Below are positions 11,270-19,458 of a stretch of 64,000 bases of DNA, in pieces. Below the pieces are notes generated by a model. The model had not been told where the DNA came from, searched no databases, and saw only the letters and a program-made list of their open reading frames with translations. Positions within the stretch are counted from its first letter, which is position 1, and each line of letters opens with the position of its first letter. The position numbers and the translations under genes are program-made. The stretch is from NCBI RefSeq assembly GCF_030012565.1, contig NZ_CP124621.1, forward strand, positions 950,836 to 1,014,835, given 5' to 3'. The DNA comes from Mesomycoplasma ovipneumoniae (GTDB lineage Bacteria; Bacillota_I; Bacilli_A; Mycoplasmatales; Metamycoplasmataceae).

Positions 11270-12493
11270 GTGAGTGCAACTTTGAGATGGAGTAAATTAA
11301 AAATTAAAAGCAAATCAGAAAACAAAGATAAACCACAATTTAAAGGGGAAATATTTTTTGTTTATGATATTGAAAGTTTAGTAATTCATCATTTTTATAT
11401 TCAAGTTAATAGTTGTGTCATGTCTAAATTAGTAACTAAAAGTCATAGAGAAGACCATGAACAAAAGCATATTAATAAAACAAGATGTTGCTATTATAAA
11501 AAAAGGGAAGAGTTTTTTGATAGTCTTAAGCAAAAAGTTGTTCAAAAAGATAGAAAATTTAGATCTAAAACTTACAATCAAGATGATTTACAAATCTTAA
11601 ATGATGATGAAATTGTACAATTAAATAAACTATTACGAGAACCAAATTTTTTAACCTCAATTAAAAATTTTTATAAATTTATCTATGGTTCCAACCCAAG
11701 TGGAGAATTATATATGCCTAAAAATGCTCCTATTATTTTAGATTATGAGGGAAATTTTGATAAAAATATCAGTTATTTTGCACTCTTTTTCACACATTAT
11801 TCTGATTTTAAAAATAATAATTATGAATATGATGGCATTTATAAGAATATTTATAAGGATAATGGTTTATTAGATGATAAAAATTATTTTGATAGATTTA
11901 AAGATGCTCCTAAAAATTCAAAACTTTATAAAGTTTATCAATTATTAGTAGAACTCACTAGCAATAAATTAAGTATAGAAAGTGGCAAGAAAGTTTTAGC
12001 AAAAATTAAAGAGTATCTATCATTAGATGAAATTAATTCTTTAGTAGAAAAAGAAAGAACAAAAATGAAAAATATTAAGATAGATTCTATTAATATTCTT
12101 GATTTGGATAAACAAATTCCTTTAGACAGGGCACATATTTTCCCAGTTGAAAGAATTAAAGATAAAATAGTAAAACTAGTAAATATGGAAAACAATAATC
12201 TTACCACCAGTAATCAAGTAAAATACTTTCTTAAAAAAATCACAGAAACTCATAATTTAATAGCTTTAGATAAAACGTCACATAGTCAGTTTGATACAAA
12301 TAAATTTACATGAGATTCCAACAATGGAAAATTGGTGATTAACTGTTGCAACTCACCACAAACATGCGGGCATATATCTAATAAAATTACCGATCTTCCA
12401 AAAGAAAAAATTACTGATGATATTTTATGTAATCTCTATTTAAGAAATTCTATAGTAAAGAATAAAGCAGGACAAAAAAAATTAACACTTTAA
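11270..12493 (+). CDS. HNH-type restriction endonuclease, probable partner of the C5 methyltransferase
   Basis: The 407-residue product starts with GTG at 11270 behind a perfect AAAAGGAG site, 4 bases after the methyltransferase stop. Near the C-terminus it has an HNH arrangement: LDRAHIFPVERI (His289), then ETHNLIALDK (Asn329) and SHSQFD (His338). A Cys pair region (INCCN, TCGH) follows and may bind zinc. Both TGG and TGA Trp codons are used. Position and motif make it the nuclease of a Type II RM system; the target sequence is unknown. Translation may depend on ribosomes finishing the methyltransferase, which would protect cells when the switch is OFF. Confidence 0.78.
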
Positions 12494-12696
12494 TATTATT
12501 TTAACATCATAGCAAACTGGGAAACTCGCATAATTTAGGAATTTATGTTATTTGTATATAAAGGCTCAAGTTCCACACAACCTAAATTAATTTCTCCAAA
12601 TCTTTTAAAATGAAGATGATAGAAAAAATTAACAAAAGTGTACAATCAAAACTATAAATGAAAAACTATTTGTCTGATTTTTTTACTAACTTAAAC

Positions 12697-14175
12697 TTAT
12701 ACGTCGTTATTTACTGTTTGTTTGTCTTTTTCTTCATATTTATCTAAATAATTGTTTTTTAAATCCTCGATTAGTTCAAGCCGGCTAACGTTTTTATCAA
12801 AAACAATATTCTTATCTTTAGGAAAAGTCAAGATTTGAAAAGCAACTTTCTCAAAACTAGATTCAGGACTTCTAACAAAATTTAGTGTTAAATCCGTTTT
12901 AAAAATTGTTGTCAAAAAAATATTATTATTTTCCGTTTTTCTAAGAAGTAATTTTTCTCATTCCACTCTTCTTGGAACATCAGCAGGATCCGGTATAGGG
13001 TCGGGAGTCAACCTTCAAAATGATTCATAACCAATTCGCTCCCAAGTTTCGTAAATAAAAATATTATTATTTTTTAGAAATTCACCAAGTTTTTCGCCTT
13101 TTAAAAATTTCTGTTCAAAATCAGAAATTAAATCATTTTGGTCAATTTTTAATTCAGGATCTAATTTTAAAATTCGGTCAATAATTGTTGTCTTAAATTC
13201 ATCAATATTTTTAATAATTGCATGTTTTTTTGGTAAAAAACTATTCGATCAAGGGTTAATTTTATCCGTAATTAAATCAAGAATTTTTGGTTTTAAAGTT
13301 TTAATATTATTAATTTTATGGCTAAAATCGATAATATCAAATATAAAAGATGATGAATAAGTACTAATCTTGTTTTTTGACAAATTGTACTTTTTTGCGA
13401 GTTTATTATAAATTTTTCTAGCTTCTCTTTCAATTATCTTTTCCCTATTTCTAGAATCTTTAATTGTATCATTATCTTTAATGTAAATTCCTTCGTCAAT
13501 GTCCCTAAAGGTGATTGTTTTATTTTTAGGGTAAACTATAACATTAAAAAAAGGCGAATCATCAAAAACTACATGGGGTTGAACTAATTCTCCTTCTATA
13601 ACATAATCTGGTACAAGTCTTGTGGCTATAATGTTTGAAGAACCATTTTCTTCAAAATAATAGTGGCTAACACGGGTTTGCATTCAATTTCTGACATTTT
13701 CGTCTATTATAATATTGTTTTTTTCTAATACTTTTTCAAGAGACTCTCCCTTTAGAAATTTGTCTTCAAATTCTGACTTGAGTTCAGAAGTATTAACATT
13801 GGCAAAATTAGGATTATTTTTTATAATTTCTTCTGTTCTATTAACAATATTTTTTTGAAATTGGTCTAAGTTTTCGATTGTTAGTATATCTTGTTCGCCA
13901 AGGAATAAATATTTGTCCCGTTTTCTTTCGGGTTGATTATAAAACAGATTTAAGGCTGAAAAAGTACCATTTTTTGCATTAAATTCTTCATAATGTTTCG
14001 CTAGTAAATTTAAAAAATAGTTAGAATTATAATTTTTCGGATTGTTAATTTCCTCATCTATGTTAAAAATTTGTTTAGTAATAAAATGAATTAAATTTCC
14101 GCAGGAAGTTAAAAAAAATGCCGGAATTAAAAGGGTTGTTCCCAAAAATTTAGTAAGAATTAGTTTAGTTTTCAT
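12697..14175 (-). CDS. Lipoprotein of unknown function
   Basis: The 492-residue product is read through TGA Trp codons at 13681-13683 and 13249-13251. The N-terminus has a signal peptide with the lipobox FFLTSCGN (Cys at about residue 26), so it should be a surface lipoprotein. Two regions of the protein look like repeats of one another: NLDQFQKNIV...EFEDKFLKGESLEKVLEKNNI and NIDEFKTTII...DFEQKFLKGEKLGEFLKNNNI. The start overlaps the stop of a protease remnant (14165-14167), as in the 4.6-6.5 kb locus. No family recognised. Confidence 0.85.
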
Positions 14176-14355
14176 TGTGTACCAAATAAGAAAGTGCTAA
14201 TTTGTCATCCACCGAATTTTCAAAAACGGAAGATCTATGATTTCTAGCATAAATCCGATAATAGGCAGATTCGTTTGATCTAAAATGGGTTTTATTACTA
14301 AAGTTTGCATAATATCAATACTATTTGTTATTAATTCAATTTTGCCTTCTATCTA
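14165..14355 (-). pseudogene. Second C-terminal remnant of a probable S8 protease
   Basis: The last ~40 codons read HFRSNESAYYRIYARNHRS followed by SVFENSVDDKLALSYLV, closely like the remnant at 6122-6465. Upstream there is a frame change from IEGKIELITNSIDIMQTL. Only the gene end survives. The downstream lipoprotein gene begins inside its last codons. Confidence 0.55.
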
Positions 14356-14748
14356 ACTTATATCAACTTAGCAAATTTGTAATTCATCTTTTTATTCATA
14401 ATTAATTATATCAAAAAATAGTTGTGATTCAATAAAAGTTGTTATAAAAACTAAATAAAAATTAATAGAAAAAAATTAACCAACTAGTTTTTTATCAGTG
14501 ATTTGATTGCAGTGCTTTTGTTAATTTTTTACAGGACTGTTCATAATTTTGTGATCTAAATATTTAAAATAGGTATGATTTTTACTCTGATATTTTAATG
14601 AATTAGTAAAAAAATTGTAATTAACTTTTGGCAAAAAAATTAAAAAATTGTTTAAAACCGGATACTTTTTTAAGATTACCTTATCAAACTGGGAAACTCA
14701 GGAAAAAAGACGACTAGATTTATATTTCTAGTTGTCATAAAATTTCTA
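14356..14748. repeat. Repeat-derived spacer
   Basis: No gene is seen. Bases 14538-14553 (TGTTCATAATTTTGTG) recur at 19221-19236, like the end of an insertion sequence. Bases 14584-14702 match the right end of the repeated element family (compare 39310-39412 and 57715-57828) and end in ATCAAACTGGGAAACTCAGG. A stem near 14710-14745 may terminate the restriction gene. Confidence 0.6.
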
Positions 14749-15507
14749 TCAGCTAAACCCCTCATAAGTACTAAATGCTAGTTTATATAGTGCTATAAGT
14801 GTATCATTATCTATATTTTTTAACTCTTCAAAAACTGTGTCTTTTTGAACTTTAAGTGATTTATTATTAGAAATGATTTTTTCAATTGTTATTGGTAGCT
14901 GCTCACATATTAATTTAAAAGTATTTTTATCTCCAGTAACAATTTCATAAAACTTATCGATTGATATTCTTCTTAATTTTTCATTAGAAGATTGTTTCAC
15001 TTTATCAAGACTAATAACCCACGGAATATTTTGAGATTTTTCAGCAATAACTTCTACTAATGCACAAATGCTTCTATGTCTATCTTTTGCATTTAATAAA
15101 TGATTTTGCATCTTCATAAATGTTTTGGCCGATGATGAACTATTCATTGTATTATGTTTATTTTTCAGTTCAACATAATATGTTATATCATCATCAGTAA
15201 AAATTACGTCCCATCCTTGATCTGGAACTTCACATTTTTTTATATTCTTAAACATATTTTGATGAAAATATCCAATTATATTATTGTTAGTTTTATCTCT
15301 TTGTCTGTGAATTTCCAATTTTATTATGTCTTCAAAACTTTTATCAAAAACATTTTTATCAAAAAGTAATTTTATTGGATCAATTAAATTACTATTGAAT
15401 TTTTTTAAATTTATACTCTCAAGCGTTTCATTATACTGCTTCAAAGTATTAGTTATAAGCTTTTCAAAATCTTCTTGTGAAATAAAATCTAACTTATAGA
15501 TTTCCAT
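14749..15507 (-). CDS. Type II restriction endonuclease, Eco47II/Sau96I-like
   Basis: The 252-residue protein contains DQGWDVIF, ITYYVELKNKHNTMNSSSSA and TFMKMQNHL, which I recognise from the Eco47II family of restriction enzymes (family target GGNCC). The D...ELK segment fits a PD-(D/E)XK catalytic core. The ATG at 15507 overlaps the end of the methyltransferase gene by 14 bases, so nuclease is made after methylase. Both Trp codons are TGG, unlike native genes, suggesting transfer from a bacterium with the standard code. Specificity is inferred from the family. Confidence 0.8.
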   Translation of the reverse strand: MEIYKLDFISQEDFEKLITNTLKQYNETLESINLKKFNSNLIDPIKLLFDKNVFDKSFEDIIKLEIHRQRDKTNNNIIGYFHQNMFKNIKKCEVPDQGWDVIFTDDDITYYVELKNKHNTMNSSSSAKTFMKMQNHLLNAKDRHRSICALVEVIAEKSQNIPWVISLDKVKQSSNEKLRRISIDKFYEIVTGDKNTFKLICEQLPITIEKIISNNKSLKVQKDTVFEELKNIDNDTLIALYKLAFSTYEGFS

Positions 15508-16522
15508 ATCTAATTTCCTCTAACTTCTCCAATATTTTTAAACCTACTTCTTTGGCTAAATTACAAGGAACTGCATTTCCTACTTGCTTGTATTGTGAAG
15601 ACATCGGCCCTGTAAATATCCATTCGTCCGGAAAAGATTGTATTCTAGCATTTTCTCTAACAGTAAATGGTCTAGTCTCTGTTGGATGACATCTATCGGT
15701 TTGTTTCATTTGAGGTGTGGTTAAAACTGTCAATGACGGCTCATCTAAACTCAATCTCCTTAGTATTCCTGTTCTTCCACCAGCCATATACCAACAAGAC
15801 TTCATATAGTCTTTAGCTATGTCTTCAGGAATATCTCTTCAATACCCACCTGGAGGAACTAATGAAAAAATATCTTCTTTTGTTTTTGAATACTTAGCGC
15901 CAAGACTACTAGGAACATCTTGTAAAATATCCGACAATACTGGTTTATATTTATATTTCAAAGGATAGACAAATTCTTTATCATTAACTAAATCATTTCT
16001 TATACCAACGACAATTAATCGTTCTCTTTTCTGAGCAACACCATAATCTCAAGCATTTAATACCTCATAGAATATTTTATATCCCTCTTGCTCAAAAATA
16101 TTGATAATTGTCTTAAATGTTCTCCCCTTATCGTGAGATAAAAGCCCCTTTACATTTTCAAACAACAACATTTTAGGTTGCAATTTATTTAAAAAAACTG
16201 CATAGTGATAAAACATTGTGCCCCTAACATCATCAAGTCCTAATCTTTTACCAGCATAACTAAAACTTTGGCAAGGTGCTCCACCAGATAATAAATCTAA
16301 TTCTCCTTTTTTTATGTTAAATTCTTTTTCTAAATCTTTCTTAGCCACAATCTCTATATCTTCACAAATAACATTCCATTTTGGTCTGTTAACTTTTAGT
16401 GTACTGGCAGCATATTTGTCATATTCAACTAATCCGATGTGCTTAAATCCCGCCTGCTCTAAGCCTAAGGCCAATCCTCCTGCACCTGCAAAAAGTTCAA
16501 TACTTGTATATGCGCTCTTCAT
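15494..16522 (-). CDS. C5-cytosine DNA methyltransferase of the Eco47II-like system
   Basis: The 342-residue protein begins MKSAYTSIELFAGAGGLALG (motif I). It has GGAPCQSFSYAGKRLG (motif IV), LLFENVKGLLSHD (motif VI), YGVAQKRERLIVVG (motif VIII) and a C-terminal KQVGNAVP (motif X). It protects DNA against the downstream nuclease. The start at 16522 has an AGGGGGAT site; longer in-frame starts lack one. It overlaps the regulator remnant upstream. Two of five Trp codons are TGA, so the gene now depends on the mycoplasma code. Confidence 0.92.
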
Positions 16523-16685
16523 TAATAGATCCCCCTGGTTTACAATAACAAACAACTTCTCCAATATCCCGTTGAAGTGCTTTATATATCTTTTCGATAT
16601 TTCTAAGTGATATATACTCATTCTTTGACATATTCGCTATGCAATTTGTTGTTAAATTTGCTTTTTCTAATAAATCTTTTTTCTT
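16497..16685 (-). pseudogene. N-terminally truncated Cro/C1-type regulator
   Basis: The remaining 62 residues (KKKDLLEKANLTTNCIANM...) align with residue 17 onward of the intact regulator at 25216-25413 and keep the helix-turn-helix and the end DIGEVVCY. The first part has been replaced by boundary repeat R, whose TGCTATAAT on the minus strand now faces the gene. An in-frame ATG at 16739 would give an unnatural hydrophobic N-terminus. It was probably the controller of this RM operon. Confidence 0.7.
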
Positions 16686-16916
16686 AATATTAATTATAGC
16701 ATTAAAAAATATAACTATATAACAAAAAGTGATAGACAAGCTTTTATATAGATAATGTTTTAAGTATTTTCACAAATTTAAATTAAATATATTGGATACA
16801 TTGAAATAAAAAGGTGGAAATCCACTTAAATTCTTCAAACTATTACTAAGCATAAGTTTATTTATGTTAAAATTATTTTGAAATAAAAAAGTGGAAATCC
16901 ACTTAAATTCTTCAAG
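16686..16916. repeat. Boundary repeat R, copy 1, with doubled hairpin unit
   Basis: About 150 bases starting TAATATTAATTATAGC recur at 24952-25080 and 32048-32215. The end of the unit, with hairpin GTGGAAATCCAC, is present twice here (16814-16825 and 16891-16902) before the ATPase gene, and once at 32175-32187. The repeat separates two divergent operons and holds a TGCTATAAT box for the minus strand. Confidence 0.8.
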
Positions 16917-16928
16917 TGAGGTAGCAAA

Positions 16929-18224
16929 ATGGTTATAAAGCGCGATTTTTATCTTAACCAAATAATTGATAAAAAAGAGAATGACAGAATCAAGATTATT
17001 ACTGGCATAAGAAGATGCGGAAAATCATATTTATTATTCAATTTATATCGCGATTACCTACTTAGCAGTGGAATTAAAGAAAATCAAATTATAACAATTG
17101 CTCTTGACCAAATCGATAATATTGAATACCGAAATCCATTTAGATTAAATGAATATATTAAGAAAAAAACAAAAAATATAAACAAAATGTACTACATTTT
17201 CATTGACGAAATTCAATTATCTGAAAATGTATCAAATCCCTATATTGAAAGTAATGAAAAAAATATAACCTTTGTAGATGTGCTTTTAAGTCTTATGAAA
17301 CGTAGTAACTTAGACATTTATATCACTGGCAGCAACTCTAAAATGCTTTCATCAGATTTATTAACCCAATTCAGAGACCGTGGAGACCAAGTGCATGTAA
17401 ATCCTTTATCTTTTGCTGAAGTTTATGAATTATTTGATGACAAATCAGAAGCCTTTGAACATTATTTTGTATATGGTGGTATGCCACATATTTATAAATT
17501 GCAAAATGATGAACAAAAAAGTCATTATTTAAAGCAGTTATTCAAGCAAACATATATTAAAGACATTCTTGAGCGCAACCAAGTATATAATGAGCAACAA
17601 ATACTTGAAATCCTGCTTGACTTTACATCTTCAAATATTGGTTCTTTAACTAATCCCTCTAAGCTTGCAAATCGTTTTTTGTCAGAAAAACAAATACACA
17701 TATCATCAAATACAATTTTTAAGTATCTTAAATTTTTTGAAGAATCTTATATTATTCATTGCGCTTATCGCTATGATGTAAAGGGTTCTAAATATTTTTC
17801 AACCCCACTTAAATATTATTTTTCAGATATTGGTTTAAGAAATGCAAGATTGAATTTTCGCCAAATAGAAAACAGTCATATAATGGAAAATATAATCTAC
17901 AACGATTTACTTCGAAGAGGATACAATATTGACATTGGTGTTGTAGAACATGAATTTAAAAATGACTCAACAAGAAAAAAAATTCAGCTTGAAATAGATT
18001 TTGTTATAAATAAAGGCCACAAAAGATACTATATTCAATCAGCACTTAATATTGACAATTTAGAAAAAAAAGAACAAGAAATAACCTCGCTTAAAAAAAT
18101 AAATGATTCATTTAAAAAAATAGTTATAGTAAGAAACAAAATAATTCCAAAACACGATGAAAATGGTATTTTATACATTGGTTTAGAAGATTTTTTACTT
18201 AATGAATCAATAATAGACTTATAA
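16929..18224 (+). CDS. AAA-family ATPase with DUF4143-type C-terminus
   Basis: The 431-residue protein has a Walker A GIRRCGKSY (about residues 26-34), a Walker B YYIFIDEIQ (about 90-98) and ITGSNSKML (sensor 1 region). The C-terminal half contains the SDIGLRNA element and a nuclease-like EIDFVI...YYIQSA pattern typical of the DUF4143 proteins. These are common in Firmicutes and often lie near mobile DNA; their role is unclear. No Trp is present, so the codon test is uninformative. It follows boundary repeat R and ends at a clear terminator. A fragment of a second copy lies at 32216-32281. Confidence 0.85.
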   Translation: MVIKRDFYLNQIIDKKENDRIKIITGIRRCGKSYLLFNLYRDYLLSSGIKENQIITIALDQIDNIEYRNPFRLNEYIKKKTKNINKMYYIFIDEIQLSENVSNPYIESNEKNITFVDVLLSLMKRSNLDIYITGSNSKMLSSDLLTQFRDRGDQVHVNPLSFAEVYELFDDKSEAFEHYFVYGGMPHIYKLQNDEQKSHYLKQLFKQTYIKDILERNQVYNEQQILEILLDFTSSNIGSLTNPSKLANRFLSEKQIHISSNTIFKYLKFFEESYIIHCAYRYDVKGSKYFSTPLKYYFSDIGLRNARLNFRQIENSHIMENIIYNDLLRRGYNIDIGVVEHEFKNDSTRKKIQLEIDFVINKGHKRYYIQSALNIDNLEKKEQEITSLKKINDSFKKIVIVRNKIIPKHDENGILYIGLEDFLLNESIIDL

Positions 18225-18266
18225 TTTTTAAATAACAACTTATTATTTAATAAATTTCTTAGCACA

Positions 18267-18305
18267 ATCAAAATGCTTTGATACTTAGTGGCATTTTGAT
18301 TTTTA
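18267..18305 (+). terminator. Terminator of the ATPase gene
   Basis: ATCAAAATGC (18267-18276) pairs perfectly with GCATTTTGAT (18291-18300), followed by TTTT. Confidence 0.85.
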
Positions 18306-18330
18306 ATTTACTAAATATAAACTTTAATTC

Positions 18331-18381
18331 TCTAATTATGCAGGCATAAATTAATAACTTAACTATAATAAAATGATTATA
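18331..18381 (+). repeat. 51-base direct repeat, left copy
   Basis: This sequence (starting TCTAATTATGCAGGCA) recurs at 18950-19000 with one mismatch, exactly flanking the repeated element at 18382-18949. Confidence 0.9.
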
Positions 18382-18949
18382 TCCAGAGTTTCCCAGTTTG
18401 ATGAGATAATCTTAAAACAGTGTCTGGTTTTAGGCGATTTTTTAACTTTTTTGGCAAAAGTTAATTACATATTTTAAAACTCTGGTAAAAATCAATTTAT
18501 GGATAAAACAACAAAAATCATAAAAAAAACAACTACTATTTAAACTCAATACAAATAGAAAACTCGTTTTTATTTAAATTGAGCCTAAAAAAACATATGA
18601 AGTTTTGAAAGAACAATAACCAAAAGCCCTAAATTTAAAGATTTCTAAACGGTCAAATTTAAGGCATTCCGTTATATTTAAAAACATAACGGAAAATTCG
18701 CATTTTCTTATTTTTTTATAGCAAAAAACATAACAAAGTCCCCCTTAATTCAATACAAAATTTATTAATTATTCTTAAGTGATGCTAATTATAACATAAT
18801 TTTATTTTAGAACAAACATTTTTTTGCAAAAGGTTAATTTCAAAACTATACAAATTAAGACTTTAGGTCAAAAAACACGGATTTACGTATTTTTGCGTAT
18901 TTGTATTCAATAAAAAGTGAATTTTAGCCATGAAACTATCAAACTCAGG
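18382..18949 (-). mobile_element. Repeated element E, copy 1 (structured RNA with mini-ORF)
   Basis: Minus-strand copy of the five-member family. In transcript order it has a run of 7 A, a TTGTTC/TATAAT promoter, an AAGGGGG ribosome-binding site and mini-ORF ATG at 18731 to TAA at 18708 (MFFAIKK). Then come a hairpin with CCGTTATGTTT/AATATAACGG arms, the boxA-like TGTTCTTTCAAAACT and a second hairpin (CTCAATTTAAATA/TATTTGTATTGAG). The ends are CCAGAGTTT and, inverted, CCTGAGTTT. Direct repeats of 51 bases flank it. Confidence 0.75.
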
Positions 18950-19000
18950 TCTAATTATGCAAGCATAAATTAATAACTTAACTATAATAAAATGATTATA
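18950..19000 (+). repeat. 51-base direct repeat, right copy
   Basis: Second copy of the sequence at 18331-18381, starting immediately after the element end CTCAGG. Confidence 0.9.
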
Positions 19001-19002
19001 AA

Positions 19003-19242
19003 AGTCTTACAGATATTGCAAGGTATAAAAATATTCATGAACTTAAAGATGTTGTTAAAAACCGACTAAGGCTAAAAGATACAATTGAATTCCCTGGTCT
19101 ATGACAGGCTATCAACAACCCTAATTTTAAAGGGGTCGAATTCGACACCTTTAAAAAGAAAAAAGGTACAATGCCTTTACATTATCGCCACAAAGATGGA
19201 TTGAAAATACAAATGGGGAGTGTTCATAATTTTGTGTTCTAA
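19003..19242 (+). pseudogene. KilA-N domain fragment
   Basis: The 79-codon frame reads SLTDIARYKNIHELKDVVKN, then IEFPGLWQAINNPNFKGVEF and DTFKKKKG, which matches the N-terminal part of KilA-N domains (phage-derived DNA-binding domain). There is no start codon and the second half of the domain is missing: the frame runs into the IS-end-like TGTTCATAATTTTGTG. A scrambled relative is at 32336-32526. Confidence 0.75.
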
Positions 19243-19419
19243 GTAAATCAGTTTTGATATTTTAGTAAATCAGTAAAAAATTGTAATTAGCTTTTGCCAA
19301 AAAAATTAAAAAAGTGCTAAAAACTAAACTGTGTTGCAAAACCATGAACAATTTTAGTTTTATTACCAAGAAACCTAAAGTTTATTTTTCACCTTTTTAC
19401 AAAAAAGTAAAATGTGTTA

Positions 19420-19425
19420 TATAAT
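19420..19425 (+). promoter_or_regulatory. -10 box of the Ig protease gene
   Basis: TATAAT lies 33 bases before the ATG at 19459. The Shine-Dalgarno sequence is weak (AAGAG). Confidence 0.55.
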
Positions 19426-19458
19426 AAAAAAATATTGAATTCAATAAAAGAGTTAATT

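Noticed and set aside
16497..16739. 80-codon frame starting at an ATG at 16739 as an intact regulator
   Set aside because: Its first 17 residues derive from boundary repeat R and the same frame appears at 24.9-25.0 kb without a regulator, so it is a chimera.
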